A stretch of DNA of 21,804 nucleotides from an uncultured Clostridia bacterium (GCA_937893605.1 CALBGG010000043.1:1-21804); one strand, 5' to 3'; numbered from the stretch's first letter, positions 15,048 to 21,548 are shown. The notes: generated by a model from the sequence alone, not told the origin. Made by a program: numbers and translations.

Positions 15048-15221
15048 ATGTGGCTTTCCGAGGTAAAAAGAAAAACGGAGCAGTCGTCAACACTGCCCGA
15101 TATAAGCGTAAATTCCGCGGGGGATATAAACCTTGAGACGGCGAATGCGCGCATCTGCATCAAAAACAGCGGCGAGATCGTCATTGAGGGCACGGTCACC
15201 GTAAACGGCAAGGCAATATGA
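15048..15221 (+). CDS. Minimal spike-tip-like protein (57 aa)
   Basis: A 57-residue protein that starts at the ATG at 15048 behind GGAGGTGTG. After a short helix-like start, it reads SVNSAGDINLETANARICIKNSGEIVIEGTVTVNG, short beta repeats of the 'G.I.L......I.I...G.I.I.G.V.VNG' type that form the C-terminal beta-helix of central spikes (Mu gp45, P2 gpV, gp5-like). The oligomer-binding N-terminal OB domain of normal spikes (about 180-220 residues in total) is absent. It is the last gene of the cluster; the terminator starts 3 bases after its stop. Confidence 0.62.
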   Translation: MWLSEVKRKTEQSSTLPDISVNSAGDINLETANARICIKNSGEIVIEGTVTVNGKAI

Positions 15222-15223
15222 AA

Positions 15224-15255
15224 AAAACGAGAGTACCGATCGGTACTCTCGTTTT
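15224..15255. terminator. Bidirectional terminator between the phage-derived cluster and gdhA
   Basis: A 32-base perfect palindrome whose arm is AAAACGAGAGTACCGA. It starts 3 bases after the last cluster gene (plus strand) and ends 20 bases after the gdhA stop (minus strand). T runs are present on both strands, longer on the minus side, so it can end both convergent transcripts. Confidence 0.93.
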
Positions 15256-15275
15256 GTCAGCTTTTAATGCTTGGA

Positions 15276-16625
15276 TCAGACGATGCCCTGAGCCATCATT
15301 GCGTCGGCGACCTTCAGGAAGCCCGCAACGTTTGCGCCAAGCATGAGGTTGCCCGGCTCGCCGCACTCGACGGATGCGTCGTAGCATGCCTTGAAAATGT
15401 TCTTCATGATGCCCTGCAGCTTCTCGTCAACTTCCTCGAAGCTCCAGCTCATGCGGATGGAGTTCTGGCTCATCTCGAGGCCGGAGGTTGCAACGCCGCC
15501 TGCGTTGGATGCCTTGCCGGGGCTGTAGAGCAGGCCGTTGCCGAGAACCTTCTCGATAGCTTCCGGAGTAAGAGGCATGTTTGCGCCTTCGAATACTGCC
15601 ATGCAGCCGTTGTCGATCAGATGCTGTACGTCGTCAGCGTCCATCTCGTTCTGGGATGCGCAGGGCATTGCGATGTCGCACTTGAGGGTCCAGATGCCCT
15701 TGCGGCCTTCGTGGTACTCGGAGCCGGGAACCTCGTCGGCATAGACGCTGATGCGTGCGCGGCGCTTCTGCTTGATGTCCATGACCTTCTTGAGGTCAAC
15801 GCCGTCGGGATCGTAGATGTAGCCGTTGGAGTCGCACATTGCGATAACGGTGCCGCCGAGCTGGGTGCACTTTTCAGCTGCGTACTGAGCAACGTTGCCT
15901 GCGCCGGAAACGATGACCTTCTTTCCCTCGAAGGAGGTGTTTGCAAGGTGGCTGAGCGCTTCCGCTGCGTAGTAGCACAGACCGTAGCCGGTAGCCTGGG
16001 TACGGGCCAGGGAGCCGCCGAAGGTCAGACCCTTGCCGGTGATGACGCCGCCCTCGAAGCGGTCGACGATCTTCTTGTACTGGCCGAACATGTAGCCGAC
16101 CTCGCGTGCGCCGACGCCGATGTCGCCTGCGGGAGTATCGGTGAACTGGCCTATGTGACGGTACAGCTCGGTCATGAAGCTCTGGCAGAAACGCATGACT
16201 TCCGCATCGGACTTGCCCTTCGGGTCAAAGTCGGAGCCGCCCTTGCCGCCGCCCATGGGCAGAGTGGTCAGGGAGTTCTTGAGGATCTGCTCGAAGCCGA
16301 GGAATTTTATAACGGAGAGGTTGACGGAGGGATGGAAGCGCAGGCCGCCCTTGTAAGGTCCGATAGCGGAGTTGAACTGTACGCGGTAGCCGCGGTTGAC
16401 CTGGACCTTGCCGTTGTCGTCGACCCAGGGAACGCGGAAGGTAATAACGCGCTCGGGCTCTACGAAACGCTCGATAATAGCGTTCTTCTCCCACTCGGGG
16501 TGCTTATCAACGACGAGCTGAAGGCTCTCAAATACTTCGCGGACCGCCTGAAGGAACTCGGGCTGGTCGGGATCGCGCTTTTCGACGGAGTCATAGACTC
16601 TCTTAAGATACTCGTTTGTAATCAT
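15276..16625 (-). CDS. gdhA: NADP(H)-type glutamate dehydrogenase
   Basis: A 449-residue enzyme, the normal length of hexameric bacterial glutamate dehydrogenases, converting 2-oxoglutarate and ammonia to glutamate in the cytoplasm. It has the substrate motifs YKGGLRFHPSVN (Lys92), PMGGGKGGSDFDPKGKS (Lys128) and the catalytic Asp168 in DTPAGDIGVG. The nucleotide-binding fold is in the second half, with VIVSGAGNVAQYAAEK. All key residues are intact. The start ATG at 16625 follows TAGGAGAG. It is transcribed alone, ending in the shared palindromic terminator. Coenzyme preference is inferred from the family, not from a measured residue. Confidence 0.96.
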   Translation of the reverse strand: MITNEYLKRVYDSVEKRDPDQPEFLQAVREVFESLQLVVDKHPEWEKNAIIERFVEPERVITFRVPWVDDNGKVQVNRGYRVQFNSAIGPYKGGLRFHPSVNLSVIKFLGFEQILKNSLTTLPMGGGKGGSDFDPKGKSDAEVMRFCQSFMTELYRHIGQFTDTPAGDIGVGAREVGYMFGQYKKIVDRFEGGVITGKGLTFGGSLARTQATGYGLCYYAAEALSHLANTSFEGKKVIVSGAGNVAQYAAEKCTQLGGTVIAMCDSNGYIYDPDGVDLKKVMDIKQKRRARISVYADEVPGSEYHEGRKGIWTLKCDIAMPCASQNEMDADDVQHLIDNGCMAVFEGANMPLTPEAIEKVLGNGLLYSPGKASNAGGVATSGLEMSQNSIRMSWSFEEVDEKLQGIMKNIFKACYDASVECGEPGNLMLGANVAGFLKVADAMMAQGIV

Positions 16626-16976
16626 TGCTTTTTTCTCTCCTATTGAAAAATTGAAAACTAATCATTCAGGGGAAACACATTCCCCACTTTTCAAATTCTA
16701 TTCCTTGCGGCCTCAATATACAATTGTGAGATGTTATAAAAATGGAGCATAAAAAATCGTCACATTGCACCAAAAAAGACGCGGTTTGAGCGTGAACACA
16801 CCCTGAGCAACCCATAATTGCACATGAAAAGCGACAATATTGATACTATCTTAACATAGTGCACACTTCGTTTTTTAAATAACGCAAATAAAATCACTTG
16901 ACAATTTACGCAAAAGCGAGTATTATCCCAAATAGATAATGCAATTGCATAAAATATCTTATCGGGAGAGATGCGC
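16626..16976. other. AT-rich intergenic region between divergent gdhA and the zinc-ribbon gene
   Basis: About 350 bases with no gene. On the plus side it holds a strong promoter at 16898-16926. On the gdhA side there is a short inverted repeat GGGGAA/TTCCCC (about 16669-16685) in the gdhA leader and several A/T-rich tracts; I could not place a convincing -35/-10 pair for gdhA. The length of the gdhA leader suggests room for regulation of nitrogen assimilation but no riboswitch consensus is visible. Confidence 0.6.
16898..16926 (+). promoter_or_regulatory. Sigma-A promoter of the zinc-ribbon gene
   Basis: TTGACA (16898-16903), a 17-base spacer and TATTAT (16921-16926). It is one of the best consensus promoters in the window, about 50 bases before the start codon. 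Confidence 0.85.
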
Positions 16977-17186
16977 TTGAATAATATAAATGAATACGCC
17001 GCGTATTGCAGCCAGTGCCGCTTGATGTTTGAAGCTGGCGAGGAGATGTTTTCGTGGGAGGGGGAGCTCGTCTGCGCCGACTGCTTTGACGCTCTGTTTT
17101 CGGAGCTTGACCGCTACGACAGAGCAAGTCTCATCGGCAGCAGGATAATAAATTACCGGCGTCCAGGGAGAACGCCGGTAAGCTGA
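16977..17186 (+). CDS. Small zinc-ribbon-like protein
   Basis: A 69-residue protein with one four-cysteine metal site, CSQC and CADC, separated by 18 residues (EYAAYCSQCRLMFEAGEE..., ELVCADCFDALFSELDRYD). This is a treble-clef or zinc-ribbon pattern often found in small regulatory or chaperone-like proteins. The start is placed at TTG 16977, 6 bases after GGGAGAG; the ATG at 16971 abuts that ribosome site directly. It has its own strong promoter. Its last codons are encoded by a 10-base-pair hairpin (17153-17181) that also works as terminator for the convergent permease gene. Function unknown. Confidence 0.75.
   Translation: MNNINEYAAYCSQCRLMFEAGEEMFSWEGELVCADCFDALFSELDRYDRASLIGSRIINYRRPGRTPVS
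17153..17181 (-). terminator. Hairpin after the purine permease gene, overlapping the 3' end of the zinc-ribbon gene
   Basis: Perfect 10-base arms TTACCGGCGT (17153-17162) and ACGCCGGTAA (17172-17181). On the minus strand it is followed by a T-rich TTTATTAT, 20 bases after the permease stop. On the plus strand a T run comes only after about 15 bases. Confidence 0.6.
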
Positions 17187-17201
17187 AATACTTATCCTTT
17201 T

Positions 17202-18626
17202 TTATTTTACGATGACGAAGAACTTGAGCAGGAACAGGATAGACAGAACATATGTCAGGATCGAAACGTCCTTTGCCTTGCCGGTGAAGGCCGCAACGAC
17301 GGTGTAGGCGATAAGCGCCATGCCGATGCCGTGGCCGATAGATCCGGTTATGGGCATGAATATGAGCATGAGCGCGACGGGAATGACCTGGAGGATATCG
17401 TCCCAATCTACCTTTTTAAGTCCGCTTATCATGAGTATGCCGACATAGATCAGAGCTGCGCTCGTTGCGGGAGCAGGGATGAGAGCCGCGATGGGGGCGA
17501 TGAACATGCACAGCAGGAACATGATCGCGGTGGTCAGCGCGGTAAGACCCGTGCGGCCGCCGGCCTCAACGCCTGAGCCGGACTCAATAAAGGTCGTGAC
17601 GGTGGAGGTGCCGGTGCATGCACCGGCGACCGTGCCGATAGCGTCTGCAAGCAGAGCCTCCTTCATCTTGGGCATCTTGCCGTCCTTATCGAGCATGTCC
17701 GCACGCGCGGCGGTGCCGACGAGGGTGCCGATGGTATCGAACATATCGATCATGCAGAAGGTTATGATGAGCGCAATGGCCGTGAACCATCCGATGCTTA
17801 AGAATGTCCCAAAGTCAAACTTGAAGAAGGTCGTGTCGAGCATGTCGCCGAGAGGGGGTACGAAGGACGCAGTGGCGAGAGACTCGAACGGATTCGTGTC
17901 CAGGAAAATGAAGCTGCCGCCCCAGTAGATGATGCAGGAGATGAGCATGCCGAGTATAACCGAGGCCTTGACCTTGTGGTGACTGAGGATGACGATGGCG
18001 AACACGCCGACGAGCATGGTCACGACGTAGAGGACAAGCTGGGGATAAGCGCTGCCGACGGTGTCCTGCGCGACGGAAGGGGTGAGGCTTCCAAAGAAGG
18101 TCGACAGTACATAGAACGGGCCGCCATTTTCGCTGTAAAGGCCGGCATTCGAGCCGAAGCCGACATTCAGGAGCATAAGGCCGATGGCCGGGGTGATGCC
18201 TATGCGTATGCCGAAGGGGATAGCCTCGACGATCTTTTCACGGATCGAGAAGAGGGTGAGGATGATAAAGAATATGCCCTCGACGAGGATGATGCACATC
18301 GCGGCGGGGAAGGCCTCCTCGTAGCTCAGGCCGGAGAGGGCTGCGATGTTTGCAACGACTACTGCAAAGAAGCTGTTGAGTCCCATGCCGGGAGCCATTG
18401 CGAAGGGCTTGTTTGCGGCGAAGGCCATGACGAGCATGCCTATGGCGGACGCTATGCACGTTGCCATGAAAACGGCGTTCCACAGCGGTGTTCCGGTCGC
18501 GAAGTTTGTCAGAAGGTTCGGGTTGAGTGCGATGATGTAAGCCATGGTCATGAAGGTGGTAAGACCGGCGACTATCTCGGTTCGCACGTTCGTACCGTTT
18601 TCCTTCAGCTTGAAGATCTTTTCCAT
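17202..18626 (-). CDS. NCS2-family purine permease (AzgA/PbuG-like: hypoxanthine, guanine or adenine uptake)
   Basis: A 474-residue polytopic membrane protein with about 12-14 hydrophobic segments. Diagnostic text includes TEIVAGLTTFMTMAYIIALNP at the N terminus, AANKPFAMAPGMGLNSFFA (about 70-90), IPFGIRIGITPAIGLMLL, and STVTTFIESGSGVEAGGRTGLTAL, which are hallmarks of the AzgA/PbuG/PbuO branch rather than xanthine or uracil transporters. It imports purine bases by proton symport in studied members. It is monocistronic, with a promoter at 18693-18721 overlapped by an inverted repeat. No purine riboswitch is visible in the leader. Start ATG at 18626 has AAGGAGCGC upstream. Confidence 0.92.
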   Translation of the reverse strand: MEKIFKLKENGTNVRTEIVAGLTTFMTMAYIIALNPNLLTNFATGTPLWNAVFMATCIASAIGMLVMAFAANKPFAMAPGMGLNSFFAVVVANIAALSGLSYEEAFPAAMCIILVEGIFFIILTLFSIREKIVEAIPFGIRIGITPAIGLMLLNVGFGSNAGLYSENGGPFYVLSTFFGSLTPSVAQDTVGSAYPQLVLYVVTMLVGVFAIVILSHHKVKASVILGMLISCIIYWGGSFIFLDTNPFESLATASFVPPLGDMLDTTFFKFDFGTFLSIGWFTAIALIITFCMIDMFDTIGTLVGTAARADMLDKDGKMPKMKEALLADAIGTVAGACTGTSTVTTFIESGSGVEAGGRTGLTALTTAIMFLLCMFIAPIAALIPAPATSAALIYVGILMISGLKKVDWDDILQVIPVALMLIFMPITGSIGHGIGMALIAYTVVAAFTGKAKDVSILTYVLSILFLLKFFVIVK

Positions 18627-18692
18627 TTTGCGCTCCTTTTTGTCTTTATATTGGGCCGATATTGCGCCGGACCCGAAAAAGCAACAGATAAA

Positions 18693-18731
18693 ACTATATC
18701 CGCGAACCGAAGAAAAGTCAATTCGCGGATA
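18693..18731 (-). promoter_or_regulatory. Promoter of the purine permease gene, overlapped by an inverted-repeat operator
   Basis: On the minus strand, TTGACT (18721-18716), a 17-base spacer and TATAGT (18698-18693). Perfect 10-base arms TATCCGCGAA (18697-18706) and TTCGCGGATA (18722-18731), 15 bases apart, straddle the -10 and -35. The inverted CGAA...TTCG cores recall paired Firmicutes PurR boxes, which would fit a purine transporter, but the spacing is slightly short and the arms do not follow the full consensus. Confidence 0.65.
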
Positions 18732-18772
18732 GTGAGAAAATAACGTGTGAATTTTCTGTTAATTTGTGCGCA

Positions 18773-19192
18773 TTAGGTAAGGCCGAGAAGCTCAAGAGTG
18801 CGCGTGTCGGCTCTGCCGCCGTAGAACTTGTCCAGAACGGCCTTGAATACGGGATCGTCAGACACCTGCGCGAACAGCGTCATGCATGAGCGCAGCTTGA
18901 GATCGTCGGGATAACCCAAGACGGCGCCCGCGTCGGAGGAATCTATCGTCAAAAGTGCGCGGGATATCTCGATAAGGCGCTCTCCGAGCACGGGGTGCTC
19001 GATGTACCGGCGAGCCTCGTCGATGTCGGCGATGGAGTACAGCTGAGCTGTGTGGCTCATGCCGAGCCCGGCGATCTGCGGGAAGATGTACCACATCCAG
19101 TGACTGCGCTTACGCCCGGCACGTATCTCGCGCAGCGCGGTGTCGTAGGAGTGCTCCTGGGCTATGAGAAATCTGTCAAGTGAGTTGTTCAT
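18773..19192 (-). CDS. DUF1810 family protein
   Basis: A 139-residue protein of the DUF1810 (calpastatin-like name) family. Diagnostic text is LDRFLIAQEHSYDTALREIRAGRKRSHWMWYIFPQIAGLG, then EARRYIEHPVLGERLIEISRALL and DDLKLRSCMTLFAQVSDDPVF; the K-R-S-H-W-M-W-Y-I-F-P-Q motif is nearly invariant in the family. Its molecular function is unknown. The start is the ATG at 19192, with GAGGTG 7 bases upstream; a longer frame reaches 19255 but lacks a ribosome site. It is followed on the same strand by the permease gene's promoter region. Confidence 0.9.
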   Translation of the reverse strand: MNNSLDRFLIAQEHSYDTALREIRAGRKRSHWMWYIFPQIAGLGMSHTAQLYSIADIDEARRYIEHPVLGERLIEISRALLTIDSSDAGAVLGYPDDLKLRSCMTLFAQVSDDPVFKAVLDKFYGGRADTRTLELLGLT

Positions 19193-19266
19193 ACTGTGCA
19201 CCTCGGGAAGGGTTCGCTTTTTATGAAGTTTAGCACCAAACGGCGAAATAGGCAAGACGGAGCGGT

Positions 19267-19611
19267 TCAGGATCTCGACTTCGCTGTGTTCAGCGAAGCA
19301 ATAAGCAGCCTTTTGAGCTCGGTGCAGTGATATAAAACAGCCTTGTCATTATAGTAGCCGCTTTCGATCAGCAACTCGAGCCAGTATTCGCTTTCGGAGC
19401 ATTCCTTGAGGGCAATCTGAAGTTTGGCTATGAAGTCGGCTTTGCCGTGAGCATAGAATGCTTCGCGAATATTGGCACCGATGCTGGTTCCGGAACGAAT
19501 CAGTTGATTTGTCAATACCGACTCTCGCTTTGCAGCCTTTATCTCATTGCAGACATTTATAATTTCCAAAGCAAAGCTTTTAGATTTTGAAATAAGAGGG
19601 CTGTCGCTCAT
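19267..19611 (-). CDS. Four-helix-bundle protein (S23/23S rRNA intervening-sequence type)
   Basis: A 114-residue all-helical protein of the S23 family. The core LTNQLIRSGTSIGANIREA...ADFIAKLQIALKECSESEYWLELLIESGYYN is the family signature. These proteins were first noted in 23S rRNA intervening sequences and are now known as stand-alone genes; the diversity-generating-retroelement accessory protein Avd has the same fold. No reverse transcriptase is nearby. The start is the ATG at 19611; a GTG at 19623 is possible and neither has a strong ribosome site. Upstream lie a palindrome (19641-19661) and AT-rich word repeats typical of the surroundings of such genes. It looks like a small inserted unit between DUF1810 and the tRNA genes. 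Confidence 0.88.
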   Translation of the reverse strand: MSDSPLISKSKSFALEIINVCNEIKAAKRESVLTNQLIRSGTSIGANIREAFYAHGKADFIAKLQIALKECSESEYWLELLIESGYYNDKAVLYHCTELKRLLIASLNTAKSRS

Positions 19612-19640
19612 TTGATCGTTCACCGTCTTTCAAATTGCTG

Positions 19641-19766
19641 TTTCAATTCGTGGAATTGAAACACACCATACTTATTCACTATTACCTATTACTTTTTACT
19701 TTACCAAAAAACCTTCGCGCAGACAAGATAATAGTGAAAAAGTAAAAGGTAATAAGTAAAAAACCT
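19641..19766. repeat. Palindrome and AT-rich word repeats between the S23 gene and the tRNA terminator
   Basis: Contains a perfect hairpin TTTCAATTC-GTG-GAATTGAAA (19641-19661), then two AT-rich blocks made of shuffled words such as ATTACCT, TTACTTTTT and CACTATTA. The first block (about 19672-19702) is written on the plus strand and the second (about 19727-19760) is its rearranged complement, so they form a loose inverted repeat. Between them lies ACCAAAAAACCTTCGCGC (19703-19720), a near-perfect inverted copy (17 of 18) of the tRNA-Tyr 3' end plus terminator half at 19777-19794. Confidence 0.7.
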
Positions 19767-19791
19767 CCACACTTTCGTGCGAAGGTTTTTT
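19758..19791 (-). terminator. Terminator of the tRNA-Thr/tRNA-Tyr transcript
   Basis: On the minus strand the arm AAAAAACCTTCGCAC, a GAAA loop and GTGTGGAGGTTTTTT pair throughout, using two wobble pairs, and end in a T run. It begins at the CCA end of tRNA-Tyr. Confidence 0.88.
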
Positions 19792-19875
19792 GGTGGGGGA
19801 TGGTGGATTCGAACCACCGAAGGCATTGCCAGCAGATTTACAGTCTGTCCCCTTTGGCCACTCGGGAATTCCCCC
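19791..19875 (-). tRNA. tRNA-Tyr (anticodon GTA)
   Basis: An 85-base gene with an encoded CCA end. The anticodon loop reads CTGTAAATC with anticodon GTA; the long variable arm expected of bacterial tRNA-Tyr is present; the T arm is GGTGG-TTCGAAT-CCACC. The acceptor stem pairs six bases (GGGGGA/TCCCCC), while position 7-66 appears to be A-A. It is the second tRNA of a two-gene transcript and its 3' end abuts the terminator. Confidence 0.95.
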
Positions 19876-19901
19876 ATATTAACTTATGCCGTCTGTTGCG
19901 G

Positions 19902-19977
19902 TGGAGCTGGTGGACGGACTCGAACCCCCGACCTGCTGATTACAAATCAGCTGCTCTACCAACTGAGCTACACCAGC
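19902..19977 (-). tRNA. tRNA-Thr (anticodon TGT)
   Basis: A 76-base gene with encoded CCA. The acceptor stem is GCTGGTG/CACCAGC, the D arm AGCTCAGTTGGTAGAGC, the anticodon stem-loop CTGATTTGTAATCAG with anticodon TGT, and the T arm GGGGG-TTCGAGT-CCGTC. It is the first gene after the promoter at 19995-20023 and precedes tRNA-Tyr by 26 bases. Confidence 0.96.
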
Positions 19978-19994
19978 ACGATACCGGCTCAAAT

Positions 19995-20023
19995 ATAATA
20001 GCAAACCGAACCATGTTTGTCAA
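19995..20023 (-). promoter_or_regulatory. Promoter of the tRNA operon
   Basis: On the minus strand TTGACA (20023-20018), a 17-base spacer and TATTAT (20000-19995), placing the transcript start about 10 bases before tRNA-Thr. Consensus quality is high, as usual for tRNA operons. Confidence 0.9.
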
Positions 20024-20059
20024 CATAAATTTTAATTATTTTATTCAGGGAGAATACGA

Positions 20060-20263
20060 ATGAAACTTATCGAACTTTCCGCGGAATATAACGAAAGTGC
20101 GCTTATGTGCAAACGCCGCATAGCGGAGCTCAGCAGGCAGCTTAGCGATGAACCCATGTGCGAGATCGACAGACTTCGCCTGCGCCGCCGGATAGCCATA
20201 CTTACGAGCATGATGCGCGATACGCTCGCCGTCTCGCGCTACCTTGAAAACTATTATAGATAA
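20060..20263 (+). CDS. Small helical hypothetical protein (67 aa)
   Basis: A 67-residue, highly charged, all-helical protein (MKLIELSAEYNESALMCKRRIAELSRQLS, then CEIDRLRLRRRIAILTSMMRDTLAVSRYLENYY) with heptad-like leucine/isoleucine spacing, so probably a helical hairpin or coiled coil. The RBS is AGGGAGAA, 7 bases before the ATG. It is 12 bases before the sigma-region-4-like gene and presumably cotranscribed with it. I have seen this pairing in related Clostridia by general impression but cannot name a family. A partner or regulator of the downstream protein is plausible; function unknown. Confidence 0.75.
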   Translation: MKLIELSAEYNESALMCKRRIAELSRQLSDEPMCEIDRLRLRRRIAILTSMMRDTLAVSRYLENYYR

Positions 20264-20275
20264 GGAGAAAAGCAT

Positions 20276-20593
20276 ATGCAGGAGAGAAAGCTCAACATGT
20301 TTGCAAAGCAGGAGGAATACATGGCGCTGCGCCAGTACATAAAGCTCGTGTCCGACGCGACGGGCGGAACGGCAGGCGCTCTGCGCCGTGCGATAAATTC
20401 GCAGCTGACCCGTCGCCAGAAGCAGCTTATCGGCATGTACTACATCGAGCAGATGCCCATGCAGGATATCGCCGACGAGCTGGGGCTGCACATATCCAGC
20501 GTCAGCCGCACAATAAAGCGCGGCCGCGAGCGTCTTAAAAGCAGCCTTTCCTACGGCGGCAGAAATCTTATGGCGTCGTTAGAAGAATGTTAA
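20276..20593 (+). CDS. Sigma-70 region-4-like helix-turn-helix protein
   Basis: A 105-residue protein. Residues 44-92 read LTRRQKQLIGMYYIEQMPMQDIADELGLHISSVSRTIKRGRERL, a clear region-4-type helix-turn-helix (L-T-x-x-Q..., M-x-D-I-A-x-x-L-G-x-x-x-S-x-V-S-R). There is no region 2, so it cannot open promoters as a classical sigma factor alone; the N-terminal half is helical. Such proteins act as partial sigma subunits, anti-sigma partners or phage-type activators (the PBSX factor Xpf is one sigma-like example). Start ATG at 20276 follows AAGGAGAA. It is the second gene of a pair with the 67-residue protein. Confidence 0.85.
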   Translation: MQERKLNMFAKQEEYMALRQYIKLVSDATGGTAGALRRAINSQLTRRQKQLIGMYYIEQMPMQDIADELGLHISSVSRTIKRGRERLKSSLSYGGRNLMASLEEC

Positions 20594-20594
20594 C

Positions 20595-20623
20595 TTTACA
20601 CATCGGAAGCGCCGTGATAAAAT
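20595..20623 (+). promoter_or_regulatory. Promoter of the GH25 gene, predicting a leaderless transcript
   Basis: TTTACA (20595-20600), a 17-base spacer and TAAAAT (20618-20623). The ATG of the lysozyme gene is at 20630, exactly where transcription should begin, and no Shine-Dalgarno sequence lies in between. Confidence 0.65.
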
Positions 20624-20629
20624 AACGGT

Positions 20630-21511
20630 ATGAAAAAGACAAAGAGAAAAACCAGGGCCCGCGCAGGGATAAGGCCTGTGTATATAGTGATCCTCATAGC
20701 CGCGCTGCTGCTCGCAGCGTATGCCGCCGTGCAGATGCGCCAGCGCGCCGAGCAGGAGGCCGATCCGCACTACGGGATGGTCGAGGTGTTTAACGGCGAG
20801 ACATATGTGTGGATAACTCCGCAGGAGGGCGTCGCGCTCAACGATCTCGATAAAGACGAGTTCATAACCGACCCGAACGGAAACCTCACCTACACCGGGC
20901 GGGAGTATAAGGCCAGCCGCGGCGTTGACGTTTCGTCGTATCAGGGCGACATCGACTGGCAGCAGGTATATGGCAGCGGCGTGCGTTTCGCTATAGTCCG
21001 TGCCGGAGGTATGTATTACGGCAGCGGCGAGCTGTACAGCGATGATAATTTCGTCAAAAATATCGAGGGCGCAAAGGCGGCGGGACTGCGCGTCGGCGCG
21101 TATTTCTTCTCGCAGGCGATAACGACGGACGAGGCAAAGGCCGAGGCGCGGTTCGTGCTCGAGCTTTTAGACGGCAGAGAGCTTGACCTGCCGGTATTCT
21201 TCGACTGGGAGCGCATAGCCGGAGACGATGCCAGAACCGACGGGCTGGATAACGAAGCGCTCACCGACTGCGCCGTTGCCTTCTGCGAGACGGTAAAGGC
21301 TGCGGGCTACGAGCCGGGAGTCTACATATATAATGATACAGGCTACTACGGTTATGACCTCACGCGGCTTCAGGATTACAAGTCGTGGTGCGTCGGCATC
21401 GGGAGCTATCCGTATTTTTATTATTACCACGATATGTGGCAGTACAGCTTTTCCGGCCGCGTCCCAGGCATAGATGCCGACTGCGATCTGAACATGCTGT
21501 TTGAGAAGTGA
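20630..21511 (+). CDS. Membrane-anchored GH25 family lysozyme-like protein
   Basis: A 293-residue protein. The N terminus is very basic (KKTKRKTRARAG), followed by a membrane anchor (about 17-36), then a linker domain (about 45-92: MVEVFNGETYVWITPQEGVALNDLD). The GH25 barrel starts at RGVDVSSYQGDIDW (Asp100) and has VFFDWE (Asp192, Glu194) as the acid pair, IVRAGG, VGAYFFSQA, YIYNDTGYYG and WQYSFSGRVPGIDADCDLNMLF. GH25 enzymes cleave the MurNAc-GlcNAc bond. The anchor suggests a cell-wall remodelling role rather than a free endolysin. The start has no ribosome site and coincides with the predicted transcript start. A terminator follows. Confidence 0.92.
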   Translation: MKKTKRKTRARAGIRPVYIVILIAALLLAAYAAVQMRQRAEQEADPHYGMVEVFNGETYVWITPQEGVALNDLDKDEFITDPNGNLTYTGREYKASRGVDVSSYQGDIDWQQVYGSGVRFAIVRAGGMYYGSGELYSDDNFVKNIEGAKAAGLRVGAYFFSQAITTDEAKAEARFVLELLDGRELDLPVFFDWERIAGDDARTDGLDNEALTDCAVAFCETVKAAGYEPGVYIYNDTGYYGYDLTRLQDYKSWCVGIGSYPYFYYYHDMWQYSFSGRVPGIDADCDLNMLFEK

Positions 21512-21548
21512 ACATGGTCGGAAAGTGAAAACGGAAAATGAAAAGAAG

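Noticed and set aside
6505..15275. Attachment-site direct repeats flanking the phage-derived cluster
   Set aside because: Comparing both flanks by eye gave no convincing direct repeat, and there is no integrase. Short or degenerate sites cannot be excluded.
15267..16646. A 459-codon open frame on the plus strand opposite gdhA
   Set aside because: It is the mirror frame of the strongly conserved glutamate dehydrogenase gene, has no ribosome site, and its product has no recognisable domain. High GC and codon bias make long antisense frames common here.
18627..18692. Purine riboswitch in the leader of the permease gene
   Set aside because: The conserved purine-riboswitch core and its three-stem fold are not visible; the leader is too short after the predicted start.
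19672..19766. CRISPR-like array in the repeats beside the S23 gene
   Set aside because: The words are short, AT-rich, irregular in spacing and in mixed orientation, with no constant repeat and spacer pattern.
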